Positions 1 to 12,624 of a stretch of DNA of 64,000 nucleotides are shown here, piece after piece. The notes under the pieces are model-generated. The model worked only from the letters and a program-made list of their open reading frames with translations, ran no database searches and was not told the origin of the DNA. The first letter of the stretch is position 1. Every line of letters starts with the position of its first letter. The stretch spans positions 62,001 through 126,000 of the forward strand of contig CAJQUN010000397.1 of NCBI GenBank assembly GCA_907163345.1, given 5' to 3'. A program made the position numbers and the translations under genes. Source of the DNA: Haberlea rhodopensis (taxonomy: Eukaryota > Streptophyta > Magnoliopsida > Lamiales > Gesneriaceae).

Positions 1-869
1 CAAAGATTTTTGTTTTTTGTTTGAAAAAAATGGTTTTTGATCTTCTCAATCCAAACCGAAGAATTCAATAACATGATTCGTAAGTATTAAATTTTTAGAC
101 ATGAAATTTATTTTAACAAATTTATTATCGTGCAAAAATTAAACAAATAATAGTAATTTACCAGTATCTACTTTTACAACGTGGATAAAAATATAACAAA
201 TTAAAAGAGAAGTAATCCGAAGAACGCAATGAAAAACTTTAGACTGCCACGTGTCGCCGTGCATCATAGCTCGTGGTAGACGCTAGAGCTTTTTCTGGTG
301 TAGAATTTTAACCATTTTGCAACTTGTTAAGTTCAAAAAAATTATTATATATTTTTTGAGAATATTAAAAAAGTCAGTTTTGAAAAATTCTTATCCAAAA
401 GTTCTCGAAAACTTGGGTGAATAAAAATTTGTTTGATTCCAAATTTCTTGACTGGATTTTTTGTAATTTGATAGAAAAAATTTTAAAATAAGTTTTACCG
501 TAGAAAGATTTTAAATTACTTTCAAATTAATGTACATGATTACAAGGTAATGTTCTATAAAAATCCTAATTTGTTTCCTATTTATCTTAATTTAATATAT
601 TTTAGAAAATAAAAATTTTAAAAAATAATAACAGGCCTTGTGGGCTACCGGTTTTTAAGCTTACGGGGCCATGTTTTAGCCCGATTTTTTCGGTCCGTGC
701 CAAATTTTGGGTCATGACAACTCTGGCCCATTTTCACCCTGATAACAGGTATATCCCAACTCCGGCGAATAAAAACCCAAATACTTTCCTGGAAACGAAG
801 CTATACGAGACGAGCTACTCATTCGATACCCTTTCCATTTCTTTGATCAATCTGATATTCGCGGCAGTC
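1..869 (+). promoter_or_regulatory. Upstream region of the RPN10 gene
   Basis: No coding exon is visible here. The first 600 bases are AT-rich. A G-box/ABRE core (CACGTG, 248-253, in the context CCACGTGTCG) and two site II-type motifs (TGGGCT at 641-646 and GGCCCA at 725-730) lie upstream of the RPN10 start codon at 870. Site II motifs are common in promoters of housekeeping genes of growing plant cells; that these act on RPN10 is an inference. An open frame at 714-992 crosses the start codon and first intron and is not a gene. Confidence 0.4.
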
Positions 870-3800
870 ATGGTGCTTGAGGTCTGTTCTAAGTTTTCCG
901 TACTTCGTTTTCTCAGAATTAGGGTTTATTGTATGTCCATTTGTTTGTTTACTGCCTTGTTTGTCAAAATAGGCGACAATGATCTGCATTGATAATTCTG
1001 AGTGGATGCGCAACGGTGATTACTCTCCCAATCGATTTCAAGCTCAATCCGATGCCGTTAATCTAATTTGTGGAGCTAAGACTCAAGTATTTTATTAATT
1101 TTTTTCACTGATTTCGGTTTAAATATCTGTCGCCTGTTATTTTTCTTGTGATTAGGGTCCTATTTTCTTGTGCTCCGACCTCTTGTTAATTCGAAGCGCT
1201 ATTTTTAGCTATTTGTGGTACACACTTTAACACGTGGTTCAATTGTATTGTAGTCCAATCCGGAGAACACGGTCGGCATATTAACGATGGCAGGAAAAGG
1301 GGTTCGCGTATTGGTCACTCCGACTAGTGATCTCGGAAAAATCTTGGCTTGCATGCATGGTCAGCTTGGATTCTTTAATTTTACAGTTTTAAATATCTTA
1401 TTGTTTTTTAGTTTTTTATTTTTTTGCGCTCCATGAATAATGGTGCTGATGATTAGAAGCTGAGAATTCTAGAGTTACCCCCAAAAAAGGAAATAGGCTT
1501 GGTCTCGTATGGATATGAAAATGAGTTAGAGGTCATGGTCGATAAATTAGCATGGTGGTGGTATAGTTGGATTCTCAAGGCTTAGAGTGTGGACTTTGGG
1601 TTTGGGTATGCATTTGATGCATGAATGTTTTAAAAAATTTTGAGGTAAAGTTATGTAAATGTGTCTCTGGTCTGGAGCGTGCAATTTTAAATTGACTTAG
1701 TTATCTTATCTTCTATCTTTTTTGTGATTGCCATTTTTTTTTACATTATTGGGAATGGACGGTCATTGTTCTTTGCTGTTTTAGGCTTAGACATTGGTGG
1801 TGAGAAGAACTTGACTGCTGGGATCCAGGTGGCACAATTGGCTCTCAAGCATCGACAAAACAAGAAGCAACAACAAAGGATAATTGTGTTTGCGGGAAGG
1901 TAGAACTCAACTCACCATTAGTGAATTTAAAGTCCTTTTTGTCTTTATTTTTCTTTTCAACTTTACATATTTTTAATTGCTGTGTTTTTAGTCCTGTTAA
2001 ATATGACAAGAAGGTGTTAGAGTTGATTGGAAGAAAATTGAAAAAGAACAGTGTATCTCTGGATATTATAAATTTTGGTGAAGAAGATGGCGAAAAGGCT
2101 GAGAAGCTTGAGGCATTGGTTGCAGCAGTTAATAATAACGATAGCAGTCATATTGTTCATGTTCCTCCTGGTCCAAGTGCTCTTTCTGATGTGCTAATAA
2201 GGTGTTTTGAGATGCTATCTCTGTTGATTCAAATTTAAATTTTTTTCTTATTTTTGACATTATTTCTGTCATTCAGTACCCCGATCTTCACCGGTGATGG
2301 AGAAGGGGGCAGTGGTTTTGCGGCTGCAGCAGCTGCAGCTGGTGGAGTATCTGGGTTTGACTTTGGTGTGGATCCAAACCTGGATCCTGAACTTGCTCTT
2401 GCTCTTCGAGTTTCAATGGAAGAAGAGAGGGCAAGACAAGAAGCTGCTGCGAAGAAGGCTGCTGAAGAAGCTGCAAAACAGAACGTTGGAGAACAATCCA
2501 ATTCGCAAGATGTAACCATGGCTGAAACTGCAAACGCAGGAACCACAGTGCCTGAAAACAAGGCACGTGATGTAATGGTTGGAAACTCTTTTTGGCGACA
2601 ACTCCTTTTTATTATCTTTTTGTTTAGTATAAAAGTAAACAAATTTATGAAATGGAACAAATATTAAGGTATATTCTTCAAACATTTCTTATCTGGTCTG
2701 GTACTTATTATGATCATGGAGATTATTTGTGTGCTTCTTGAAGTGTTATTGCTTTAGCCTTGTTCATAACACATGGGGATATTAGTTATCTTTAGAAACA
2801 TAATTTACGGATTATGAACACTGGAACTAAATCTCGTTAAAATTTGGTGTATATTCCAACATGAGGCACTTGAACCGTGGAAGTTTGAATTTTATAATGC
2901 ATGACCTTTATTTGGTAAATATTGCTATTGGATACTTGCTTCCGAAAACTCTTACGCAAGGTTCTCATTGTTGGGATTTCCTTAACATAAATGTTATTTT
3001 ATGGCTTCCTAATCACGGAGATAATGCTACCGTTGCCTGATATTGGCAACAAGTGCCATTAGACTACTAATTGTTTATGATTCTGTTATTATATGCAACT
3101 GAATTTCAATATTTTTGTTTTTGATTCCATGAACAAATTGAAAAGGGATAAATTTATGAGAAAATTAGTCTGCCTTAATAAAAATAATAAAGAATTTAGC
3201 ACATGGGGTCACAACTATTCTGAGCTTTTTATGACCTGTGGATTTTGCAATTTGGAGCGCACAGTTAAGTAATTCTTTTTATGTACTTTTCATTAGGAGG
3301 TTGAGAGTGTTTCTGCGGTTTGTTGAACAAACATCAGATGAGATTTTTTTGGGTCCCAAGAAAACTGCTCATGGCCATAGTCTCATTTATGTGAACTATA
3401 GTCATCTGGACCGCAAACTTCTGTTTACAATGTTTATTTTTATTCCCCTTTTTTACTAAAACTGTAATGTCCGAGTTGCTGAACAAAGAACTCTTCCATA
3501 CTGGTCTACTTACACATGAGCGCTATGAGCAATTGACGGGTGTAACACGCGGTTGTGGATCATATGCAGGATGACGATAATGCGTTGTTACGGCAGGCCC
3601 TGGAAATGTCCATGGACGAATCTTCCTCTGCTGTTACTGTTCGTGATACTGACATGTCAGATGCATCTGCTGAAGATCATGATCTGCAACTTGGTGAGAG
3701 TTTGTGATGGTGGTCCATATTTTATGTTTGTGCTACTGTCTTCTTAGTTTAAACCTTAGCAATGTTGCCTCTTTGCTGAAGTCTGATAAACCTCTTGAGG

Positions 3801-5709
3801 CACAGAGTGACTATGTTTTACGTATAATCTTACGTGTATATATCACTACGAAAGAGATAGAAGAGAAGATGGTCTAAAGTATGCTTAGCTCATCTGACCT
3901 ATTGCACGTTTGTGTGGTTGTGATATTTCTGATCCCAGGTGGAATAACATTGCATTGAAGGATTCATAGTTCAGGTTTCAGTTTAATTGAGTTTTCTTTG
4001 AGAGATCATGATATTTGTGATGGGTTTCAGAAGGGGTTTTGTATAATTTGGAGTTAAGTAATCTTCAGTTCTTCACTGGTATATACTTTTATCCTTCGTT
4101 AGCTACTGCCAGTCTCATATGCTATCTGAAATTAGTTATATTTGAGTGGAAATTATGGTAGTCAAAACCAAATGTTTCGATTAAGTGATGCTGTTTGTGG
4201 TTTTTAAGTTGCGTTAAGAATTACGTTATTTCAATAATTTTGACTTGGAGAGAAATATCGGTTGAATGTGTCTTTTTTTTTCACCTTTTTTATATTGATT
4301 TTAATTGTTATTGGATCTAGTCAGTGAAGCTAATAAGCTGACATTATCACTACGTTGTATCTCTTTCTCATTCATATTGAGGTGACATGTCGAAGGGTGT
4401 GAATTATGGTTTGAGACCCTTTTGAGTAAAAAATTGGAAAAACTTCAATCTGCATAACATCCAAAAGAATTCTGTTGCAAATCACTATTTTTTAAGTTTC
4501 CCAGTGACCACATTACCTTGACAGCTGTTAAGTTTCTTTATGATTCTGTGGGGCTCGGCATTGCCTTTTTAGAGAACAATCCCGAAAATCATGGAATTAT
4601 CCTCATAAATGTGTCTTTGAGGAGAATTGGAGATATGAAGCTAGGAAAATAACAAAAAACACTCAAAAGAACATGGAATTCAATTTGAATTGACCTTTTT
4701 CCAATTTTGCTTTTGTCCTATATATTTCATAAAAACAACCTCCACTCGAAGAGTACTTTTTGTCTCTTTGAGGGCTTCTATCTAGGTTTGTTGGCTATTT
4801 CGATTATATTGCTTGATTAGATACTTATAGAATGTTGGATCTGATGTATTAAGCATTTTTCTAAGCGATCCGTCGTTTATCTAATGTGTTTCTGTGCTAA
4901 GCAGACTGCTTTCTCTTTGCCCAATGTTTATTCTTTCCTTTTACTATAATGGGGCTTATTTGAAGTTTTATGCCCCTTGATATAAATTTTTAATATATTT
5001 TCCTTGTCAATGTTCTTGTAGCCTTCCAATTGCCTGTGCAAGACAGCACAGCTGATCAAACAAACCAAACAGATGTGAATAAGCTTCTTGGAGATCAATC
5101 CTTCATGTCCTCCATCCTTGCCTCTGTAAGTATGTCATGCCAGAAACACAGTTTTAATCTGCAGGCTTAATGAATTCTTAATCAAGTAAATGAGATGAAT
5201 TAGAAGTGAACTGCCAGTCTATTGTTTGTTTGACGACCTTCCTGCTTTAACAGCTTCCGGAGTTGATCCCAATGATCCCCATGTCAAAGATTTGCTTGCT
5301 TCCATGCAGAGTCAGTCTGAGGTGAGTTTGATGATTGATATTGGCAAAAGCTAATGAACTTTAGGTTAAAATTTATTTAGTGGTTTCATAATCAACTTAA
5401 AAGTTTGTCTTAATATTTGTTGCTGCAGCCGTGTATATATTTTTGACGTATTTTACTTGTTACAGTAAATGGATGATGAGTTGATCATAGAAAAATATTT
5501 GGGTTAATATAAGAATTTCAGATGAAATCCCGGTCTAACTTGTTGAAAGCCTGGCCTGCAAGAAGGCTTGGTGATTGTTGTATTATGAAATTCAATATGC
5601 TGCTTTTCTAATTCACATTTTTTGTGTCCGTCGATCTTTTAATAATAATATCTTGATCCTGCAGAGCAAGGATGAAGACAAGGGACCAAAAGAAGATGAA
5701 AAGAAGTGA
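870..5709 (+). CDS. RPN10: 26S proteasome non-ATPase regulatory subunit 4 (RPN10/PSMD4)
   Basis: Ubiquitin receptor of the 19S regulatory particle, which captures polyubiquitinated substrates in cytosol and nucleus. Ten exons with GT..AG borders: 870-881, 973-1086, 1254-1359, 1785-1899, 1992-2201, 2277-2571, 3570-3693, 5022-5125, 5254-5321, 5665-5709. The product is about 397 aa; the family is usually 380-400. Residues 1-190 form the VWA domain, beginning MVLEATMICIDNSEWM. UIM1 (LALALRVSMEEE) lies near 220-240 and UIM2 (LLRQALEMSMDE) near 287-302. The tail ends in a lysine/glutamate-rich stretch (KEDEKK). The start is the only ATG giving the conserved N-terminus; exon 1 has four codons. Oddity: exon 9 is one base short of the expected frame near 5258-5261 (Leu-Pro-Gly-Val-Asp expected). 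Read literally, the frame shifts and stops at 5741-5743 with a foreign tail. The exon 6/7 junction (GAT|GTAATG) is less certain than the others. Confidence 0.93.
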
Positions 5710-5743
5710 ACTTGCCACACTTGATATCTACCATCTGGTATAG

Positions 5744-7024
5744 TTCCTTTTACAAATGTACCAAAACGAGCTTTTGTGGTGTCAGTAGAGGAGAAAACTC
5801 TTGGAATCTTTATATGTTTTTTATATATTCACTATCCTTTTACAATCATTTGATGCTTTTTGGAATCAATACGTTAAACAGATTGGGAACTTTTCTTCGC
5901 TGCTTTGTCATATCTATTGCAATATAGTTCGTCGAGTCATACATGGCGGATAAATGTCTTAAGGGATGAAATACTAAACGAATAAAAAAATTAGTATATT
6001 AAGTAGATAAAATTTTCATTTTATGAATAATTCCAACTTTTTGATATAATCTATAGCTTTGTTTTTATGGATTATAATGCGTAAAAAGTTCTCTAGCACT
6101 CCATTTTTTTATTAAATAAATATTTGGAAAAGTGTGTTAGCTAACTATTTTTGGGATATATGACTGACCTGTGAGTGATAAATATTTTTAATCTTTAATT
6201 ATAATTCATATCTATAAATGAAATAGAAGATATAATATAGTTGGAAAAAGGCTTAAGAAAGACTTGGATTTTGATTAAAATTTTCAAGTATTATTTACAA
6301 CGAAATAAATGGCGTTTGCTGTTACGCTATATTAAATGTGGGATTTGATTTATTATCCGACTTTATTACCCATGAATTAGGATTTGTGTGTAGAGAGGAA
6401 TTTGATAACACATCAGTTAAAATTAAATAAATATGTTGTGACGAAATTATTTTATTTAAAAATAATATTAGAATAGATAAACTATTAAGAAAAATTGTTT
6501 AAAATCGCAAAAAAAAATTGGAAAATATGAAATTCTGGGCTCTCTTTTTTTAAAAAATATTTTACTATTACATACATAAAATTAGTTTTACTTCAAAAAA
6601 TAATTAAAAACTTTGCTTGGTAAGTCACAAGGTAAATGATTATGTATTTAATCTCGACTATCGTACTCAATTATGAATTGGTCTCAATGTAAAGAAAATA
6701 ACATTGTAGTAATATTTATATATTTCTGAAGTAAAATATATATATATATATATTTCTACGTAGAAGAATTAAGGATAAAATATAATTTTTTTAATAAAAA
6801 TCTATATAAAACACTCAAAAAAAAATTTGGGGTATGGTGGCCGCCCAGCACGTGCGCACCCCTTCCCTCCGCCATGGATATTGTATGGTCTCCGGTCTCC
6901 CAATATTGTCTCTTAGCTTGTTTTGCTTGTCTTCTCACTCTGGTCTCACGTTAAATATCAAGTGTATGGTGTCAACTACGGATGCATCTGTGCGATCATT
7001 TTTCGCCGTTGGTTTGTTCTCTCC
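5744..7024. other. AT-rich intergenic region
   Basis: It begins with the probable RPN10 3' untranslated region and then becomes AT-rich, with a short TA microsatellite near 6739-6752. The GC-richer stretch at 6830-7020 holds short open frames that I cannot assign. It may be degraded 5' sequence of the senescence-gene fragment that starts at about 7025. No other gene is visible. Confidence 0.5.
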
Positions 7025-7811
7025 AGGGTTAAGAGGGTGACAAAGATGATGGAAAATGTCGCATCGGGGGTCCTTTCAGGAGCTGTGAAGATTTCAGGAT
7101 TCTTCACGGTTTTCATAGCAAACTCGGAAGTAGGGAAAAAAAAATCTTTGGTTTATATTGCCGGGGGAAATTGTCTTTAGCTTCTCTGGATGGATTTAGT
7201 ATGTGAACTATCCATTTCGTTTTACTTTCAACATTGCTGTAATTCACTATCGCTATACATTCTACTTCAGGGATTGGGTTGTTTGCATAGTTTCAATCAA
7301 CCATTTCATGCATCATTTCGCTTTTAGAACACGAGAATTTGTGATATCATCTTGTGTTCAACCTGCAAGTTAGTAATTTGTCTTTTCACGGTATGCCCAT
7401 TTACAATCTAGTGAAGAAGAAAAATGCGAAAAAAAAAAAGGAGAAACTAAATGATGCACTGAAGAAAAAGTTGGCATAGTATTGCACTTTACATCAAGAG
7501 ACTCTTTAGTTTTTTTACCATGAAAAGTAGGTGAGCGGCTAGCCTGTCTCATGATTCGTCGAGGCAATGATCTAAATCTAATGACAGTATCTTTTTTGGT
7601 GAATATATGTCCTCTTTTTTCACTGCTTTCAGTTCCTTTCGACTGATTCAGATGATATACCTTGCTTTAATGTGTATCATCTGGAAGCAAGTTCAAATAA
7701 TCCTGCACTAACTTGATTCAGATGGTATACCTTGCTTTAATGCTTTCAGTTCCTTTCCCATTCGATTAACTTTAGCTCGATGGTTGCATCACCAAGTGAA
7801 GATTACTAACT

Positions 7812-8851
7812 TGAGCTCGCACCAATTCTATTCGATATATCTATACCCACATTACACAAATTCTTTATTGGTCTGTGTTCGAACCTGCAGCTGTGTCTTC
7901 TGCCTTCAGTTCTTAATTCTTTATGCAGAAATCGATTTCTTTGTTGGATTAGACTTACTAAAAAAACAGTAAATGAATCGTCCTTGAATAAAGGAAATGC
8001 TAACCATTTTATCTTGGTAATTCTTTAACCAGTAGCAACAAGCAACACAAATTTCTATATCAATTTGTTCTGCAAGCATTAATCAGCAAGGGAAAAACAA
8101 GACTCCACCAAGATTGCTATTAAGATTTCCTTTAGCAATTAAAACTAATTTCCGTAAATTCAATCCCAACACCGTAAGTACAAATTCACAGCATGTAATC
8201 CAATTGACAGATTCACTATGCACCATCAGAATTATTAAAGCAAGCACACAGCAAGGGAAAAACAAGACTCCACCAAGATTGCTATTAAGATTTCCTTTAG
8301 CAATTAAAACTAATTTCCGTAAATTCAATCCCAACACCGTAAGTACAAATTCACAGCATGTAATCCAATTGACAGATCCACTATGCACCATCAGAATTAT
8401 TAACGCAAGCACACAACACAAGATTCAATGAGATGCGATAAATCAGAGCATAAAACAGTAAGAAATAACAAGGAAGAAATTGACACCGGATTTATGTGGT
8501 TCGGCCTTCAACCTGGCCTACATCCACGGGAGGGGGAGCACTTCCATTAAGCACCAAATCCAAAGTGTTTACAGGTTTTTCTCGCCTCACAAATCTCTCA
8601 TTTTCGTCCAAGAAAATCTAACAAGATTAGTGAATGTGTGTGAGAATTCCCAATCTGATTTCCTACACTTTGCTTGCTCTCGATGCTTTCTCGATTCTCC
8701 AGAGAGAAATTCCTTTCAATCTCTCTTGCTCGACCTGTTCTGGAAACTATCACTTGTTTCTTCTCTTCGCACTTTGGGAAACCGCTCAACCTAATATGTT
8801 TTTCAACTCAGACTTTAAAGCCTAGCAAGTTGCAACCTTCACACCATCTCA
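7812..8851 (-). repeat. Copia 3' LTR (left copy) with internal 165-bp tandem duplication
   Basis: It aligns with the right copy from the shared TCGCACCAATTC (7817) to CACACCATC (ends 8848). It is about 175 bp longer than the right copy, because a segment beginning CAGCAAGGGAAAAACAAG occurs twice in tandem (8084-8248 and 8249-8413) but once in the right LTR. Open frames across 8083-8431 on both strands simply reflect this repeat. Confidence 0.85.
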
Positions 8852-9056
8852 TCCAAAGCCTTTGGATGTAACTCTATCTTTAACGGTCCAGATGCAACCT
8901 GACAAAGTAAAACCAAAGCAAAACAAACAGACATAATATGGGCAAAGAGGTACAATGCGCATAGTCAATTATCAAAGTCAAACTAGCAAATCTCCATCTT
9001 GACTTATAGTTAGCTATCCTATGAGATCACCGCCCTCCAACCAACTCCTAAGGGCT

Positions 9057-11670
9057 TCAGTTCCTTCGGATATTCACTAAGTCCAGACAATGTCTGAACT
9101 TAGTTGCGGCCAATGCTTTAGTAAGCATATCTGCTGGATTGTCCTCCGTGGGAATCTTCATCATAGTCACCAGTACCTCATCAATAACATCCATCACGAA
9201 GTGAAGCTTCACGTCAATATGTTTGGACCTCTCATGGAACACTTGGTGTTTGGTCAAGTGAATGGCACTTTGGTTATCACAGTGTACCTTGATAGCTTCC
9301 TGGTGCAAACCCAACTCTTCAATCATTCCTAATAGCCACATTGCTTCAGTGACAGCAATATACTCAGCTTCTGTCATGGAAAGAGCTACCACAGATTGAA
9401 GATTTGCCTTCCAGCTTATAACAGTACCAAACATTGTGAAGATGTATCCTGTTAGGGACTTCCTGGTGTCTATACTTCCCGCAAAGTCTGAATCCACATA
9501 TCCTACTATGTGATCAGTTCCGTTTTCTTGCCTCTTGAACATTAATCCTAGCCCCATGGAATCTCTCACATATCTCAGAACCAATTTCAGTTCATCCCAA
9601 TGGCTTCCCCTGGATTTGACATAAACCTGCTGACGACACTCACAGCATAAGACAAATCATGTCTACTGCATACCATGACATACATTAAGCTTCCGACGGC
9701 ACTCGCATATGGCACGGTGTCCATTTCTGACTTTTCTTCATTACTCTCTGATGACTGATTTGCTGAGAGCTTGAAGTGATGTCCCAAAGGTGCAGTCACA
9801 GGTTTTGACTCGTGCATGTTGAACCTATGAAGAACTTTCTCAAGGTATGATTCTTGAGATATAAATAAACTCTTTTCCTTTCTATTCCGAATGATATCCA
9901 TCCCTAGGATCCTTTTGGCCTTCCCCAAGTCCTTCATCTCAAATTCCTTATTCAAAATATCCTTGATATTTTGAATCTCTTCTTTACTGTCACTCGCAAC
10001 CAGCATATCATCCACATAAAGAAGTAGATAGACAACCACCCGGTCTTTTCTTTCTTTATGTAGAAACAACTATCATAGTTGCATCTAGTAAAATTCACCT
10101 TTAGCATGTACTCGTCAAAACGCCTATACCATTGCCTTGGGCTTTGCTCGAGTCCGTAGAGGTACTTTGCAAAATGCATACTTTGTTCTGATTGCCATTA
10201 GTTATGAATCCCTCAGGTTGACTCATATAAATGGTCTCTTCCAACTCTCCATGTAAAAATGTTGTTTTCACATCCAGTTGTTCCAGCTCTAAGTCAGAAT
10301 GAGCAACCAAGGCAAGTAGTAACCTTATCGAGCAATGCTTGACTACAGTAGATAATATTTCATTGAAGTATATCCCTTCAATTTGTGCAAAGCCTTTGGA
10401 GACCGGCCTGGCCTTGTATCTCTCATTCTCTGTCCCTAGGATCCCTTCCTTTTTCTTGTAGATCCATTTACACCCTACAACCCTTTGGTTCTTGGGCCGA
10501 TCCACAAGCTTCCAAGTCTGATTCTTGTCTAAGGAAGCCATCTCATCCCGCATTGCTTCAGTCCACTGGTCGCTATCCTTGCCACTCATTGCTTCCTTGT
10601 ATGTCATACAACCAAAGACTTTCAAAGTGTTGTAGTCTGCTGGTTTCCCATACCAAAGCTCCACCGGTGTCTTAAAATTATTGGCAGCAAAGAGACACTG
10701 GTTGATCAAATGACAAGCTGTAGACAGCTTCACCCGAGAAAGTCTTTGGAAGACCAGCGTTCAGTAACATGCATCTAACCCAACAGAGTTCTCATCCTTT
10801 CAGCTAGGCCGTTCTATTGAGTGGTATTGACCACAATCTTGTGCCTAGTAATGCCAGATTTTCTACAGAACTCATTGAACTCCTCGGAAACAAATTCCAG
10901 TCCATTGTCTGTCCTAAGATGCTTAAGCTTTGTTCCCATCTTAGTTTTGGTTATTGTATTCCATTCCCTAAATCTTTCAAATGCATCAAATTTATTTATC
11001 AATATAAAGACCCAGACTCATGGAGTAGTCATCCACAATGGACATGAAACACCTCCCACCACCATGAGTTTGAGTTCTAGCAGGTCCCCAAATATCTGCA
11101 TGCACATAATCAAAATGTCTAACTGTCTTATGAATTCCAGTGTTGAACTTAACCCTTTTGGGTTTACCTAGCACGCATTGTTCACGGAATTCCAAGTTTT
11201 CAATTTTATCTCCACATAAAATATTCTGCTTGGACAATTCTACAAGACCTCTCTCACTCAAATGCCCTAATCTTTTGTGCCACAGATTGGCTTTGCTACT
11301 TACGGTGCTGAGTGACCTGTTACCGTGTTTCCTATCAGTTAATTTAATCCATTTTTCCTAACTCCTTTCATCACAACTAGAGATCCCTTTTAACACTTTT
11401 AGTGATCCATTCTCAGTCTTAAAAGGCATATCCGTTCATCTCTAGTGTGCCTAAGAAAATTAGATTTCTTTTGAGTTCTGGAATGTATCTCACTTCTTGC
11501 AAGAGTTTTTCTGTACCATCATGTGTTCTTAGTCTAATGGAGTCAATCTCAATAACCTTGCAACATTTGTTGTCCCCAAGCAACACTAGTCCACACTTGA
11601 CTCAGTCGAGAGTCTCAAACCAGCCCTTGTTGGGGCACATGTAGAAACTGCAACCAGAATCTAGTATACA
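9057..11670 (-). pseudogene. Copia pol remnant (protease, integrase, RT, RNase H)
   Basis: Read right to left. A retroviral-type aspartic protease motif (LDSGCSFYMCPN) lies near 11600-11670. The GAG pre-integrase and integrase start occupy about 10992-11261, with LWHKRLGHLS just upstream and DYVHADIWGP inside. Integrase core sequence with HLRTDNGLEF is at 10814-11002. RT N-terminal sequence lies in 10101-10733 (VVGCKWIYKKK). RT with the catalytic VYLLLYVDDMLVASDS and later domain is at 9587-10069. RNase H is at 9057-9584 (GYVDSDFAGS, TEAEYIAVTEA). These blocks sit in different frames, with breaks near 9585, 10100, 10740-10810, 11000 and 11270-11590, so no full polyprotein can be made. Confidence 0.88.
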
Positions 11671-11673
11671 TTC

Positions 11674-12599
11674 TTAATTGGCCTCTTTTTGGTCCAATAC
11701 TAACGCATCTGTTGAATCATATTCATCTGAGACTACAGATGCATTATCCCCGTTCCTGGGTTTTTCCTGGTCTTGCCTCCTTTCCGGGCAGTCTCTCTTG
11801 AAGTGGCATTCTTTGTGGCAATTATAGCACTTATACTGAGTTTTTGATGCTTTCCCATTGCCATCTTTTGCAGGACTAAACTTCAATTTTGATTTCGATC
11901 TAGCCTTCTTGGCCCATTCTGACCATGTTGGTCACGTTTTTCTGGTCTGGCCCTCGTGAACAGCCCGTCCTCGGTACTTGCTCCCTTCCCTTCGATTTTC
12001 CTCTGCAATTCCTTGGCTCTTACTGCTGACTGGACTTCCTCAAGGGAAATTGTTTGATCCCTTCCATAGAGCATAACATCCTTGAAATGATCGTATGACT
12101 TTGGAATCGAGTTTAATAACAGCAAAGCTTTGTCCTCATCCTCGAGTTTCACGTCTATTTTCACATCTATGTTATCAAGATCATCAATGATCTTATTGAA
12201 GTCATCAATCTGCACCGAGACTGATTTTTCTTCGGTCATCTTGGATGAATAAAGCATTTGCTTCATGTAGAGTCGATTCGTCAAAGATTTCGTCATATAC
12301 AGCTGCTCTAACTTTGTCCATACAGCGCTTGCCGACTTTTCCCTCGCCACTTCACGGAGCGCCTTATCACCAAGGCTCAATATTATTGAACTATGATCCT
12401 TGTCTAGGATTTCCGACTTCTCTTTGTCAGATAGGGTGACAGTGCGTCTATTCCTTTCAGTGCTTCTACTGTTCTTTGTTGCACCAAGATTGCTCGCATC
12501 TTGATTCCTCATAGTCCAAAATCGTTCTGCCCAGAAAACTTTTCTATATCGAATTTGGTGGATCCCATCGTAGTGTATTTGCTTCCCACAGACGGCCAA
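11674..12599 (-). pseudogene. Copia gag remnant with zinc knuckle
   Basis: The original start is probably the ATG at about 12571 (MGSTKFDIEKF), in a frame that hits a stop where a conserved tryptophan is expected after NDFGL (TGG to TGA). Downstream sequence reads as a Copia gag (UBN2-type) domain, for example LDKDHSSIILSLGD, VWTKLEQLYMTKSL and SIPKSYDHFKDVMLYG. The CCHC knuckle CYNCHKECHFKRDCP lies in 11674-11886, in another frame. Gag forms the particle that packages the element's RNA. This copy is broken by at least one stop and frame changes. Confidence 0.85.
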
Positions 12600-12624
12600 T
12601 TGTTGTGAAACTCGACCGATCCGA

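Noticed and set aside
714..1013. Open frames on both strands at the RPN10 5' end
   Set aside because: They run through exon 1, intron 1 and the start of exon 2 of RPN10 in the wrong frame and have no family resemblance.
2235..2685. Several overlapping frames, including Ala/Ser- and Gln/Leu-rich ones
   Set aside because: These are shadows of RPN10 exon 6, whose alanine/glutamate codons leave other frames open.
8083..8431. 112-codon minus and 105-codon plus frames with internal repeats
   Set aside because: Both are produced by the 165-bp tandem duplication inside the Copia LTR.
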